Source: Marinobacter litoralis (GTDB lineage: Bacteria; Pseudomonadota; Gammaproteobacteria; Pseudomonadales; Oleiphilaceae). From it: a DNA stretch of 64,000 nucleotides. Both the position numbers and the translations under genes were made by a program. Shown in pieces: positions 57,406-64,000 of this stretch. Position 1 is the first letter of the stretch; every line of letters starts with the position of its first letter. The notes beneath the pieces were generated by a model. It had not been told where the DNA came from and did not search any database. It saw nothing but the letters and a program-made list of their open reading frames with translations. The DNA lies in contig NZ_QMDL01000003.1 of assembly GCF_003336705.1 (NCBI RefSeq), positions 772,288 to 836,287 of the forward strand. Reading direction: 5' to 3'.

Positions 57406-57424
57406 CTAAATGAGAATTATGCGC
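57406..57424. promoter_or_regulatory. Predicted Fur box before asbA
   Basis: CTAAATGAGAATTATGCGC contains AATGAGAATTAT, a frequent core of Fur boxes. It matches the 19-base consensus at about 11 positions, and 10 of the central 13. It lies 33 bases from the asbA start, within the likely promoter (TTTCAA, 17 bases, TTAGAT). Confidence 0.5.
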
Positions 57425-57458
57425 AATTGAAATGTATTTACATCTTTTACATTTGGCA

Positions 57459-58826
57459 CTAGGCCGTGCCGGATGTGACCAAACGCTGTGGCCGAAAGCG
57501 AATGAACAGTGCCAGCGCGAGGCCGAAGGTCAGCCACTCGGCCATCGGCAGCGCCAGTAACAGTGGCCAGTCCGGTGCAAAGCGGGCAATACCCACCAGC
57601 AGCAGAGCCGGTAACACCAGGCTCCGCGAGAAGGCCACCATTGCAGAAGGCAGGGGTTGGTGGGTGGCGGTGAGGTACACCGACAGCAGTACGTTAATGC
57701 CGTTCACCAGAAACAGCGGCCAGAGAATGGCGAGATACTGGTCTGCCAGCTGCGCCGTGGCCGGGTCCGCCGAGGTATCGAGAAACAGCCGAACCACGTC
57801 ATTGCCGAATAGCCAGACCGTACCCACCAGCGTCAGCGCCAAGGTCAGAATCACCGTGGCCCCGCAGCCCATGAACCGGCGGATGCGCTCGGCGTTACCG
57901 GCCCCCAGATTGTGGCTGATCAACACGTGCATGGCGTCTGAAATGCCGTAAAACACCATCAGGCTGAGGAAGATCAGGTAATTCACCACGGTGAATGCGG
58001 CTACGCCCGCCAAACCCTGAGAGGTCATCAACAGCCAGTTGATCAGCAGCATCACCAGGCCCACCGACATCTCGTTGATCCACTCAGACACACCGTTGGC
58101 GAAGGCCTTGGCCACTTCGCGCCAGTTGTGTTGCCGTAGCCGGAACACCAGCTTGCGTGCCGGTTTGTAGAAATACAGCGCCAGCACCGCAAACTGCAGC
58201 AACTGGGCCAGCCCCGTAGCGATGGCGGCACCGCGCAGGCCGTAATCCAGATAACCCACCAACAGGGCGTCCAGCACAATGTTAGCGGCAGCGCCCAGCA
58301 CCAGTGCCGTGGTGGCCAGCCCGGGGAATCCGTCTACCCGCACAAAGTAATAGAGCACCATGGTGAACAGCTGCAGCACCATCACCCAGATGATCACCAG
58401 AAAGTACTCGGACATCAGGGGGAAGATAGCGGGCGAGGCACCCAACAAGCGGTAGATGGGCTCATGGAACAGCAGGCCGAGCAGCGCGCCGGACAACGCC
58501 AGTGCCAAGGTGGCCATCAGGCATTTGCTGAAGATCGCGGAGGCCGCAGCCCGGTTGCCTTCACCCAGATAGCGGCCAGCGCGCACGGTGCCGCCAATGG
58601 CCAGCGCCAACGCCAGCCCGAACAGCAAGGTAAACCAGGGAATCAGCAGGTTCAGCGCCGCGAGGGCATCGGCCCCGGCAAAGTTACCGATGAAAATACC
58701 ATCGACAATGTTGGCGGTGGTCAGGGCCAACAACCCCGCCACCGAGGGCAAGGCATAGCGGAAAAAGGCCGGCCAATAAGGGCCGGCCAATATCGGGTCG
58801 TTGGCTTCTGCGCTGGGGCGGGTCAT
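57459..58826 (-). CDS. MATE-family efflux protein, probable petrobactin exporter
   Basis: A 455-residue integral membrane protein with about twelve spans. MATE features include PSVAGLLALTTANIVDGIFIG and GAGNAERIRRFMGCG, with a repeat of two six-span halves. ATG 58826 has GGAAG upstream. It sits between trpC (22-base gap) and asbA (85-base gap) on the same strand, upstream of the Fur box of asbA. Export of petrobactin is inferred from context. Since no terminator lies after trpC, it may be read from the trp operon as well. Confidence 0.82.
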   Translation of the reverse strand: MTRPSAEANDPILAGPYWPAFFRYALPSVAGLLALTTANIVDGIFIGNFAGADALAALNLLIPWFTLLFGLALALAIGGTVRAGRYLGEGNRAAASAIFSKCLMATLALALSGALLGLLFHEPIYRLLGASPAIFPLMSEYFLVIIWVMVLQLFTMVLYYFVRVDGFPGLATTALVLGAAANIVLDALLVGYLDYGLRGAAIATGLAQLLQFAVLALYFYKPARKLVFRLRQHNWREVAKAFANGVSEWINEMSVGLVMLLINWLLMTSQGLAGVAAFTVVNYLIFLSLMVFYGISDAMHVLISHNLGAGNAERIRRFMGCGATVILTLALTLVGTVWLFGNDVVRLFLDTSADPATAQLADQYLAILWPLFLVNGINVLLSVYLTATHQPLPSAMVAFSRSLVLPALLLVGIARFAPDWPLLLALPMAEWLTFGLALALFIRFRPQRLVTSGTA

Positions 58827-58848
58827 TGCACTTCCATGGCTAGATGAA

Positions 58849-59661
58849 TCAGCTGAACAGTTCTTGCAGCTTCTCGCCGGGGTCTGGCGCACGCATGAAC
58901 GATTCACCAATCAGGAAGCCGTAAATGCCGCGCTCGGTCATCGCCTGCACGTCTGCGCGCGTCATGATGCCGCTTTCGGTAATGGCCAAGCGGTCAGAAC
59001 CAATGCGCTGATACAGGTCGAAGGTGGTGTCCAGCGACACCTCAAAGGTGTGCAGGTTGCGGTTGTTGATGCCCACCAGCGGTGTGCTCAGGGTCAGGGC
59101 ATCATCCATCTCTTCGCCGTTGTGCACTTCTACCAGCACATCCAGCCCGATTTCGTGGGCGATGCCTTCCAGTTCCTGCATTTGGTCTTTGGTCAGGCAG
59201 GCGGCAATCAGCAGAATGCAGTCGGCCCCGATAGCGCGGCTTTCGTACACCTGATAGGGCGCGACCATGAAATCCTTGCGGATTACCGGCAGGCTGCAGG
59301 CCGCCCGGGCCGCTTTCAGATAGTCTTCGTGGCCCTGAAAGAAGTCTTGGTCAGTGAGGACTGACAAACAGGCCGCGCCACCTTTTTCGTAGCTTTCCGC
59401 AATGACTTCCGGCTCGAACGGGTCGCGCAGAATGCCTTTGCTGGGGGAGGCCTTTTTGATCTCGGCAATCACCGCCGCCTGTTGCTGTTCAATGCGTGAA
59501 CGCAGAGCATGGGCGAAGCCGCGCGCCGGTGGCTGGTCACCTGCCATGGCTTTGAGGTCAGCGATGGAGGTTTTCGGTTTGCGCTCGTCTACTTCCTGCC
59601 ATTTGCGGTCAACAATTTTGCGCAGAATGGTGGGGGTACGGTCATTGTGCCTATTGGTCAT
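58849..59661 (-). CDS. trpC: Indole-3-glycerol phosphate synthase
   Basis: Closes the indole ring in tryptophan synthesis. The 270-residue TIM-barrel has [14 protein letters not shown] near the start, [16 protein letters not shown] with the catalytic Lys, [41 protein letters not shown] and AITESGIMT. It is the stand-alone form without a fused PRAI domain. ATG 59661 follows GAGG, seven bases after trpD. Confidence 0.95.
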   Translation of the reverse strand: MTNRHNDRTPTILRKIVDRKWQEVDERKPKTSIADLKAMAGDQPPARGFAHALRSRIEQQQAAVIAEIKKASPSKGILRDPFEPEVIAESYEKGGAACLSVLTDQDFFQGHEDYLKAARAACSLPVIRKDFMVAPYQVYESRAIGADCILLIAACLTKDQMQELEGIAHEIGLDVLVEVHNGEEMDDALTLSTPLVGINNRNLHTFEVSLDTTFDLYQRIGSDRLAITESGIMTRADVQAMTERGIYGFLIGESFMRAPDPGEKLQELFS

Positions 59662-59668
59662 TGCGGCC

Positions 59669-60697
59669 TCAGAAACATTGGGAGAAATCGGCAAGTTCAG
59701 ACATCTTGCCCGCAGCCAGGCCAGAGCCCATGGCATCCAGAGCCATCTCTACGCCCATTTTTGGCGTGTTGGCCAGGCCGGCAATATAGATAGCAGCACC
59801 GGCGTTCAGAGCAATCATGTCGCGGGCTTTTTCGGTGGTTTCGTCGTGCTGACGACCGAAGGCGGCGCGGATGAGCTTCAGGGATTCGTCCGAGGAATCC
59901 ACCGTCAGGCCCACAAGGGTCTGGCTCTTGATGCCCAGATCTTCCGGGGTGATGCTGTATTCGGTGATGTTGCCGTCTTTCAGTTCGGCCACATACGTCT
60001 CGGTGGCCAGGCTGATTTCATCCAGCCCGTCTTTCGAGTGCACCACCATGATGTGCTCGGCACCCAAACGCTGCATCACTTCCGCCATGGGGCGGCACAG
60101 GGCCTTGGTGAACACGCCGATCAGCTGGCGCTTTACACCCGCCGGATTGGTCATGGGGCCCAGAATGTTGAAGATGGTCCGGCAACCCAATTCTTTACGA
60201 GGGCCAATGGCATGCTTCATCGCGCCGTGGTGCGACGGGGCGAACATAAAGCCCACGCCGATTTGTTCCACACAACGGGCAACTTCTTCCGGGGACATGT
60301 TCAGATTCACACCGGCTTTCTCAATCAAATCCGCACTGCCGCTCTTGGACGACACGCCCCGGTTACCGTGCTTGGCTACGAAGCCGCCGGCGGCTGCGAC
60401 AACAAAAGACGCCGCCGAGGACACGTTAAACAGGTTGGCACCATCACCGCCGGTACCCACGATATCCACCAGTGGTTCGGCCTTGATAGTAACCTTGGTG
60501 ACCAGCTCCCGCATGACTTCGGTGGCACCGGTAATCTCGTCAATAGTTTCGCTCTTCAGGCGCAACCCCATCAGAAAGGCACCCACCTGAGCATCGGTGG
60601 CTTCGCCGTTCATCACGATGCGCATGACATCCTTCATTTCCTCACGGGACAAATCCAGATTGGAGGCAATGCGGTCGAGGGCTTGTTTCATATCCAT
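59669..60697 (-). CDS. trpD: Anthranilate phosphoribosyltransferase
   Basis: Adds the phosphoribosyl group to anthranilate. The 342 residues contain the PRPP-binding [35 protein letters not shown], shown in parts, and the anthranilate site [18 protein letters not shown]. It lies 16 bases after trpG and seven before trpC, giving the classical trpGDC operon of pseudomonads. trpE and the PRAI gene are not in this window. Confidence 0.96.
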   Translation of the reverse strand: MDMKQALDRIASNLDLSREEMKDVMRIVMNGEATDAQVGAFLMGLRLKSETIDEITGATEVMRELVTKVTIKAEPLVDIVGTGGDGANLFNVSSAASFVVAAAGGFVAKHGNRGVSSKSGSADLIEKAGVNLNMSPEEVARCVEQIGVGFMFAPSHHGAMKHAIGPRKELGCRTIFNILGPMTNPAGVKRQLIGVFTKALCRPMAEVMQRLGAEHIMVVHSKDGLDEISLATETYVAELKDGNITEYSITPEDLGIKSQTLVGLTVDSSDESLKLIRAAFGRQHDETTEKARDMIALNAGAAIYIAGLANTPKMGVEMALDAMGSGLAAGKMSELADFSQCF

Positions 60698-60713
60698 GCG
60701 TGAGTGTCCTTTC

Positions 60714-61292
60714 TTATGATTTGAGGAAGTTGCGCAGCAATTCGTGGCCTTGTTCAGTCATGATCGACTCGGGGTGGAACTGCACGCCTTCAATCGGCAA
60801 GGTCTTGTGGCGAACGCCCATGATCTCTTCGATGGAGCCGTCTTCGTTGCGGGTCCAGGCGGTCACTTCCAGGCAGTCTGGCAGGGTATTCTGATCAATC
60901 ACCAAACTGTGGTAACGGGTGGCTTGCAGCGGGTTGTTCAGGCCCCGGAATACGCCGGTGTCTTTGTGATAAACGGGGGACACCTTGCCGTGCATCACGC
61001 GCCCCGCGCGAATGGTGTCGCCGCCAAACACCTGACCGATGGATTGATGGCCAAGGCAAATGCCCAGAATCGGAAGCTTGCCGGCAAAATGGCGAATGGC
61101 TTCCATGGAAATACCCGCTTCATTCGGGGTGCAGGGGCCGGGAGAAATCACCAGCCGTTCCGGGTTCAGCGCCTCGATTTCCTCAATGGTGATCTCATCG
61201 TTCCGGTGCACCTGAACCTCGGTACCCAGCTCGGCCAGATACTGGACAATGTTATAGGTGAAGGAATCGTAGTTATCAATCATCAGCAGCAT
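60714..61292 (-). CDS. trpG: Anthranilate synthase glutamine amidotransferase component
   Basis: Supplies ammonia from glutamine to TrpE. The 192-residue class-I amidotransferase has [27 protein letters not shown], the nucleophile Cys in [11 protein letters not shown] (about residue 79) and the His-Glu pair in [12 protein letters not shown]. TrpG in this group may also serve p-aminobenzoate synthesis. It is the first gene of the trpGDC unit; the 166 bases upstream presumably hold the promoter. Confidence 0.95.
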   Translation of the reverse strand: MLLMIDNYDSFTYNIVQYLAELGTEVQVHRNDEITIEEIEALNPERLVISPGPCTPNEAGISMEAIRHFAGKLPILGICLGHQSIGQVFGGDTIRAGRVMHGKVSPVYHKDTGVFRGLNNPLQATRYHSLVIDQNTLPDCLEVTAWTRNEDGSIEEIMGVRHKTLPIEGVQFHPESIMTEQGHELLRNFLKS

Positions 61293-61458
61293 AGCGATCG
61301 GGACCGTATGTTCTAGCAGTGGATGTGTTCGCCATGCGGGCGGTGCTGTGCATAAAGGTATTCACAGCGCACATTGCCGGAGGTTTGGCGCAAACAGACA
61401 GTGGATTATTGCAGCCCACCGGCCTAGGTACAATATCGGGCTGGCGGGGAGGGCGGCA

Positions 61459-61845
61459 TTAAGCCTCGGCCTGAAGGTCAAAATGCCGTGCCGAGGCGCG
61501 CAGGGTTTCCACATGCACGTGCCGGCAATCCAGCGCAAAGCGTTTCGCCGCCTCGGCCAGTGTGGCCTTGATTTGGCTGTAGGCTTCTTCCTCATCCTCG
61601 GGCAGTACCGACAGCATCAGGCTGATCACCGGCTCCTTGTGGATAACCCCCTCATAGGCGTTTTTGAATTCCTGGCCATCGTCCGCCCAGAACCCGGTTA
61701 GCGTTGCCTGGTCGGAAGACTGCAGCACCGTGGCCCCGCCAAACCGCCGCGACAACTGGCCTGCCACAAAATCGCCCACCTCGGCCATTTTTTCCGGGCT
61801 GATTGAGAACAGCACCAAAAAGCGGATACGAGCATTGTCTGTCAT
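61459..61845 (-). CDS. Uncharacterised 128-residue protein upstream of trpG
   Basis: I do not recognise this protein. It is soluble, without a signal peptide, and could adopt a small alpha/beta fold: RIRFLVLFSIS opens with a strand and PEKMAEVGDFVAGQLSRRFG looks like a helix. ISLMLSVLPEDEEEAYSQIK could be another strand-helix unit. ATG 61845 has AAGG nine bases upstream. It lies between the trp operon and the 453-residue membrane protein gene, all leftward; the gaps are 166 and 24 bases. Confidence 0.55.
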   Translation of the reverse strand: MTDNARIRFLVLFSISPEKMAEVGDFVAGQLSRRFGGATVLQSSDQATLTGFWADDGQEFKNAYEGVIHKEPVISLMLSVLPEDEEEAYSQIKATLAEAAKRFALDCRHVHVETLRASARHFDLQAEA

Positions 61846-61869
61846 GGTTAAAACCTTATCAGTGGCGAG

Positions 61870-63231
61870 TCAGCGTTTGGCCAGATAAATATAGATGAAG
61901 ATTGTCACCAGCAGGGCAGACGATAACGCAATGGCCCCATTGGGCGGCAACCACAAGAACACATCCAGAATGCCCGGGAAATCATCTCTGGGCAGGCTAC
62001 GGGATGCGGTGGTCAGCGAGAGGAACAGCTCCACTAGCGCCACACCCCCGATACCCGCCAGAATCAGCTCAACGGTTTTATCCACACGAGATTTACGCGC
62101 CTCCAGCAGCCGGGCAATGCGCGAACGAATCAAATCGGTACGCTCCAGCGCGCTGCTGATGAGAGTATCCAGCTGCCAGGCTGCACAGGTGTCTTCCACG
62201 ATGCGGGCCCGGTTGGCCTGCACCCCTGCACGGGCTTCTTTAAACTCCAACCGGCTGAACTCAAGGTGGTCCAGACTCACGGTAATGTTCGCCATTAACC
62301 GGTTCAGCTCCCCGTTACGGGCGCGCTTCGCGCCCAGCAAATCGGTGAGCTGTGAATAACTGGATTTCAGAATGGCGCCGTAAATAAACAAAATGGCGTT
62401 GTAGAACTGGCAGATGGACAAACCCCGGAACCAGTCATCACGGCAGTCCTGTGGCTGGTCACTCACCACCAGAATGTTGCCGGAACCCACATAGTGGCGC
62501 GCCTGTTTGAGATCGTCGATAGAACCGGCGTAAGACGCCCACTGGCGCAGCAGCTCACCCACAGGCTGATCCAGCTCATCCGGGCTGGCCACAATGCTGC
62601 GCCCGGTCCAGAGCACATGGCTGGCAGGGGCGGTGGCTTCGGTGAACGCAACGTCTTTAAACACCGTCAGCTTGTTCGGATCCCGAAGCTGTTGTTCATC
62701 GCCCACTTTGCGCTTGCCAAAACGTGACGAAAACTCCCGGCAATAAGTCTGAAAAGCCGGATAAATCAGCGCCCCGTAAACATCCCCTGCCGCATCCGAC
62801 AGGGTGCGGTCTAACTGGCCAGATTCAACCAGGGTTGCCAGCGTGGCCTCGTCCACCTGGATCATGACATCCAGCCGCAGCAGTGCCACCGTGTCGTCGT
62901 ATAAAAACAGCTGACAGGCCTCGATCTCGCCGTTCCAGTCATTACAAATACGAGCCAGATTCTTCGAACGCTCCCGAGCGGCCGCATGATCAATCTCGTA
63001 GCAATCAAACGGTTGGAAGAAGATCGGCAAACTGTCGTGGGCCAGCGTGCCGTAACCGTTGGCCCAGGGCCAATCGAAAGGAAGAAGCGCATCCGAAGCC
63101 GGCAGCATACGCCTGCGAGCTTCCCCCGAACCACCCTGCAACGCCTTGGCCGCGCGGTGTTCGCTGTTGGCACTGATGGGCGAGCGAACCGGAGAAAGAG
63201 TGGCAATCCGCAGATTGGTTTTGTGGGTCAT
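61870..63231 (-). CDS. Uncharacterised protein with two C-terminal membrane spans
   Basis: A 453-residue protein not matched to a named family by eye. A soluble part of about 385 residues includes LFLYDDTVALLRLDVMI and YVGSGNILVVSD. A helical segment rich in Arg/Glu follows, with two closely spaced hydrophobic segments at the end (VELILAGIGGVALVELFLSL and GAIALSSALLVTIFIYIYLA, quoted as segments). A large cytoplasmic domain with a terminal membrane hairpin recalls the CorA-like layout, but the GMN motif is absent. ATG 63231 was chosen; upstream extension has no ribosome site. Confidence 0.55.
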   Translation of the reverse strand: MTHKTNLRIATLSPVRSPISANSEHRAAKALQGGSGEARRRMLPASDALLPFDWPWANGYGTLAHDSLPIFFQPFDCYEIDHAAARERSKNLARICNDWNGEIEACQLFLYDDTVALLRLDVMIQVDEATLATLVESGQLDRTLSDAAGDVYGALIYPAFQTYCREFSSRFGKRKVGDEQQLRDPNKLTVFKDVAFTEATAPASHVLWTGRSIVASPDELDQPVGELLRQWASYAGSIDDLKQARHYVGSGNILVVSDQPQDCRDDWFRGLSICQFYNAILFIYGAILKSSYSQLTDLLGAKRARNGELNRLMANITVSLDHLEFSRLEFKEARAGVQANRARIVEDTCAAWQLDTLISSALERTDLIRSRIARLLEARKSRVDKTVELILAGIGGVALVELFLSLTTASRSLPRDDFPGILDVFLWLPPNGAIALSSALLVTIFIYIYLAKR

Positions 63232-63503
63232 TGAAGGCCTTACGGAATTGAGCTTGGGGTGAAGAATTGATGGTTTCGGAGTATAGCGGGATTGTGACGA
63301 CTTCTGCATGGGATTGGTGGTGAAAGCGGGAAGCGGCTAACTGTGTTGATTGGGAAGCGGTTCTCGGAAATTTGTGGGAAAAAGCGTGACTGTTAGTAAG
63401 CTTTTGATATGGTTGCTGTGGCTCGCCGACTTTGCTTAAAGCTTCGGAGTTATACGAGTGTGTTCATCTCATTCGCTGTTAGGCTTCAACCAGAAGGTGG
63501 TGT
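63232..63503. other. Intergenic region with an integron-like core site
   Basis: The sequence becomes less GC-rich than its surroundings after about 63300. It has GTTAGGC at 63478-63484, just before the last small gene, and a GGCTAAC about 143 bases earlier (63335-63341), which differs by one base from the complement. No gene, terminator or integrase is seen here. Confidence 0.4.
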
Positions 63504-63906
63504 ATGAATCTTGAGATCCTGTTTGCGGCAGTCTCAGCAATCGGTGCAGCGGTATCAGCCTTTTTCTCGTATAGGGCGATAAGCGAGAGCAGAAAAAATA
63601 TCTTTTTGCTTGAGAAAAATAAAGTGGCTCATGCAGTTCGGAAAATTAAGCGAGATTTCGATACGCAGTGGGTGGGGTATAAAATATCCGCTCATCTGGA
63701 AGATCAGGGCAGTCTGCTTTCAGCAAAGTATTTTGTTGAGCCATCTTTATATGAAAAATTCACAAGCGTGCTTGTTCATCTTCATCAACTCGAAAGAAAA
63801 CTATCCTTTGAGGGGGCCACAGATGAGCTTGCAGAAAAGATAGCTAAAGAGTTGGATGGAATTACGTGCAGTATGCGTCTCGATCAATAAAAGAATAAAG
63901 CCTAAC
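63478..63906. mobile_element. Possible single-gene integron cassette
   Basis: GTTAGGC (63478-63484), which fits the GTTRRRY integron core site, and GCCTAAC (63900-63906), which fits RYYYAAC, bracket one short gene of different base composition. The cassette would start at TTAGGC and its own attC would begin at GCCTAAC. The rest of that attC would extend past 63906 and is not recognisable before the window ends. No integrase gene is in the window, so this is a hypothesis. Confidence 0.4.
63504..63890 (+). CDS. Small membrane-anchored hypothetical protein
   Basis: A 128-residue protein with an N-terminal hydrophobic segment (LEILFAAVSAIGAAVSAFFSY, about residues 3-22) and a charged, probably coiled-coil remainder (Lys/Glu-rich, FDTQWVGYKISAHLEDQ). 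I do not recognise it. It is clearly lower in GC than the rest of the window and uses A/T-ending codons (AAA, ATA, TTT), a sign of transfer. ATG 63504 follows AGAAGGTGG. Confidence 0.6.
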   Translation: MNLEILFAAVSAIGAAVSAFFSYRAISESRKNIFLLEKNKVAHAVRKIKRDFDTQWVGYKISAHLEDQGSLLSAKYFVEPSLYEKFTSVLVHLHQLERKLSFEGATDELAEKIAKELDGITCSMRLDQ

Positions 63907-64000
63907 CCGGATTTCTCATAGGTCCCCGGCAAGTCTCGCAGACCGTGCAGGTTACCGCCATTACCGCTCATTTGCAGCCGAGAATGATTAATAACTGATC
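63907..64000. other. Non-coding right edge, possible end of a mobile element
   Basis: The last 94 bases carry no open frame of note. The segment CCCGGATTTCTCATAGG right after GCCTAAC looks like it could be the terminal sequence of an insertion sequence, but this cannot be tested without the flanking bases. Confidence 0.25.

Noticed and set aside
59402..60703. Rightward open frame of 433 codons
   Set aside because: It is antisense to trpC and trpD, which are unmistakable. His- and Gly-rich composition and lack of motifs indicate a shadow.
61870..63231. CorA magnesium transporter
   Set aside because: The two terminal membrane spans suggest it, but the GMN motif between them is missing, so the name was not used.

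Overview
The window reads as a chromosomal segment of a marine gammaproteobacterium, most likely Marinobacter or a close relative. This rests on recalled protein similarity and gene order, not on a database search. HemB, Ppk, CoaBC, AlgC, ArgB, ArgA and Vfr all look Pseudomonas/Marinobacter-like. A long-chain alcohol/aldehyde oxidation cluster and a petrobactin locus fit a hydrocarbon-degrading marine bacterium. Coding density is high. I see no rRNA, tRNA or CRISPR array, and no transposase gene.

Layout. 1-5.9 kb: the start of a TetR regulator, a small SutA-like protein, hemB-ppk, a DUF945 envelope protein and coaD. 5.97-6.08 kb: a strong 31-base inverted repeat with nested hairpins. 6.1-10.8 kb: an alcohol/aldehyde oxidation cluster (GMC oxidoreductase, Tat-signal lipoprotein, aldehyde dehydrogenase) read leftward, with a divergent TetR gene and a 16-base perfect palindrome inside both overlapping promoters. 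10.9-17.5 kb: engB, cytochrome c4, dsbA, an EEP-family phosphodiesterase, and a betaine/choline-type ABC transporter. 17.5-28.2 kb: rpmG, rpmB, radC, coaBC, dut, a membrane-anchored algC, argB, an unknown membrane protein, argE and argA. 28.2-36.4 kb: an HExxH lipoprotein, a 1246-residue PilZ/DUF1631/degenerate GGDEF-EAL protein, prkB, speD, an OsmC-family gene and vfr/crp.

36.4-44.1 kb: a leftward run of sterol desaturase, lipase and modABC, then two glutathione transferases, a META-domain lipoprotein and a DUF4202 protein. 44.1-58.8 kb is the iron region. Rightward lie a Fur-box-preceded response regulator and a second Fur box followed by a TonB receptor, a binding protein, a permease, an ATPase and a DUF2218 protein. 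Leftward, facing them, lies asbA-asbB-asbC-asbD-asbE-asbF, the full six-gene petrobactin pathway in its classical order with ATGA/GTGA overlaps, preceded by a MATE exporter. AsbF makes 3,4-dihydroxybenzoate from 3-dehydroshikimate, AsbC/AsbD activate and carry it, AsbE transfers it, and AsbA/AsbB are NIS synthetases joining citrate and spermidine. The receptor and ABC genes would reimport the iron complex. speD, which supplies the aminopropyl donor for spermidine, lies in the same window.

58.8-63.9 kb: trpC, trpD and trpG (leftward), two uncharacterised leftward genes, and an AT-richer small membrane-protein gene bracketed by GTTAGGC and GCCTAAC, which resembles an integron cassette. In Pseudomonas trpGDC directly faces vfr-osmC-speD. 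Here about 22 kb, including mod and the whole siderophore region, lies between trpC and vfr, so this block looks like an insertion into an old conserved neighbourhood.
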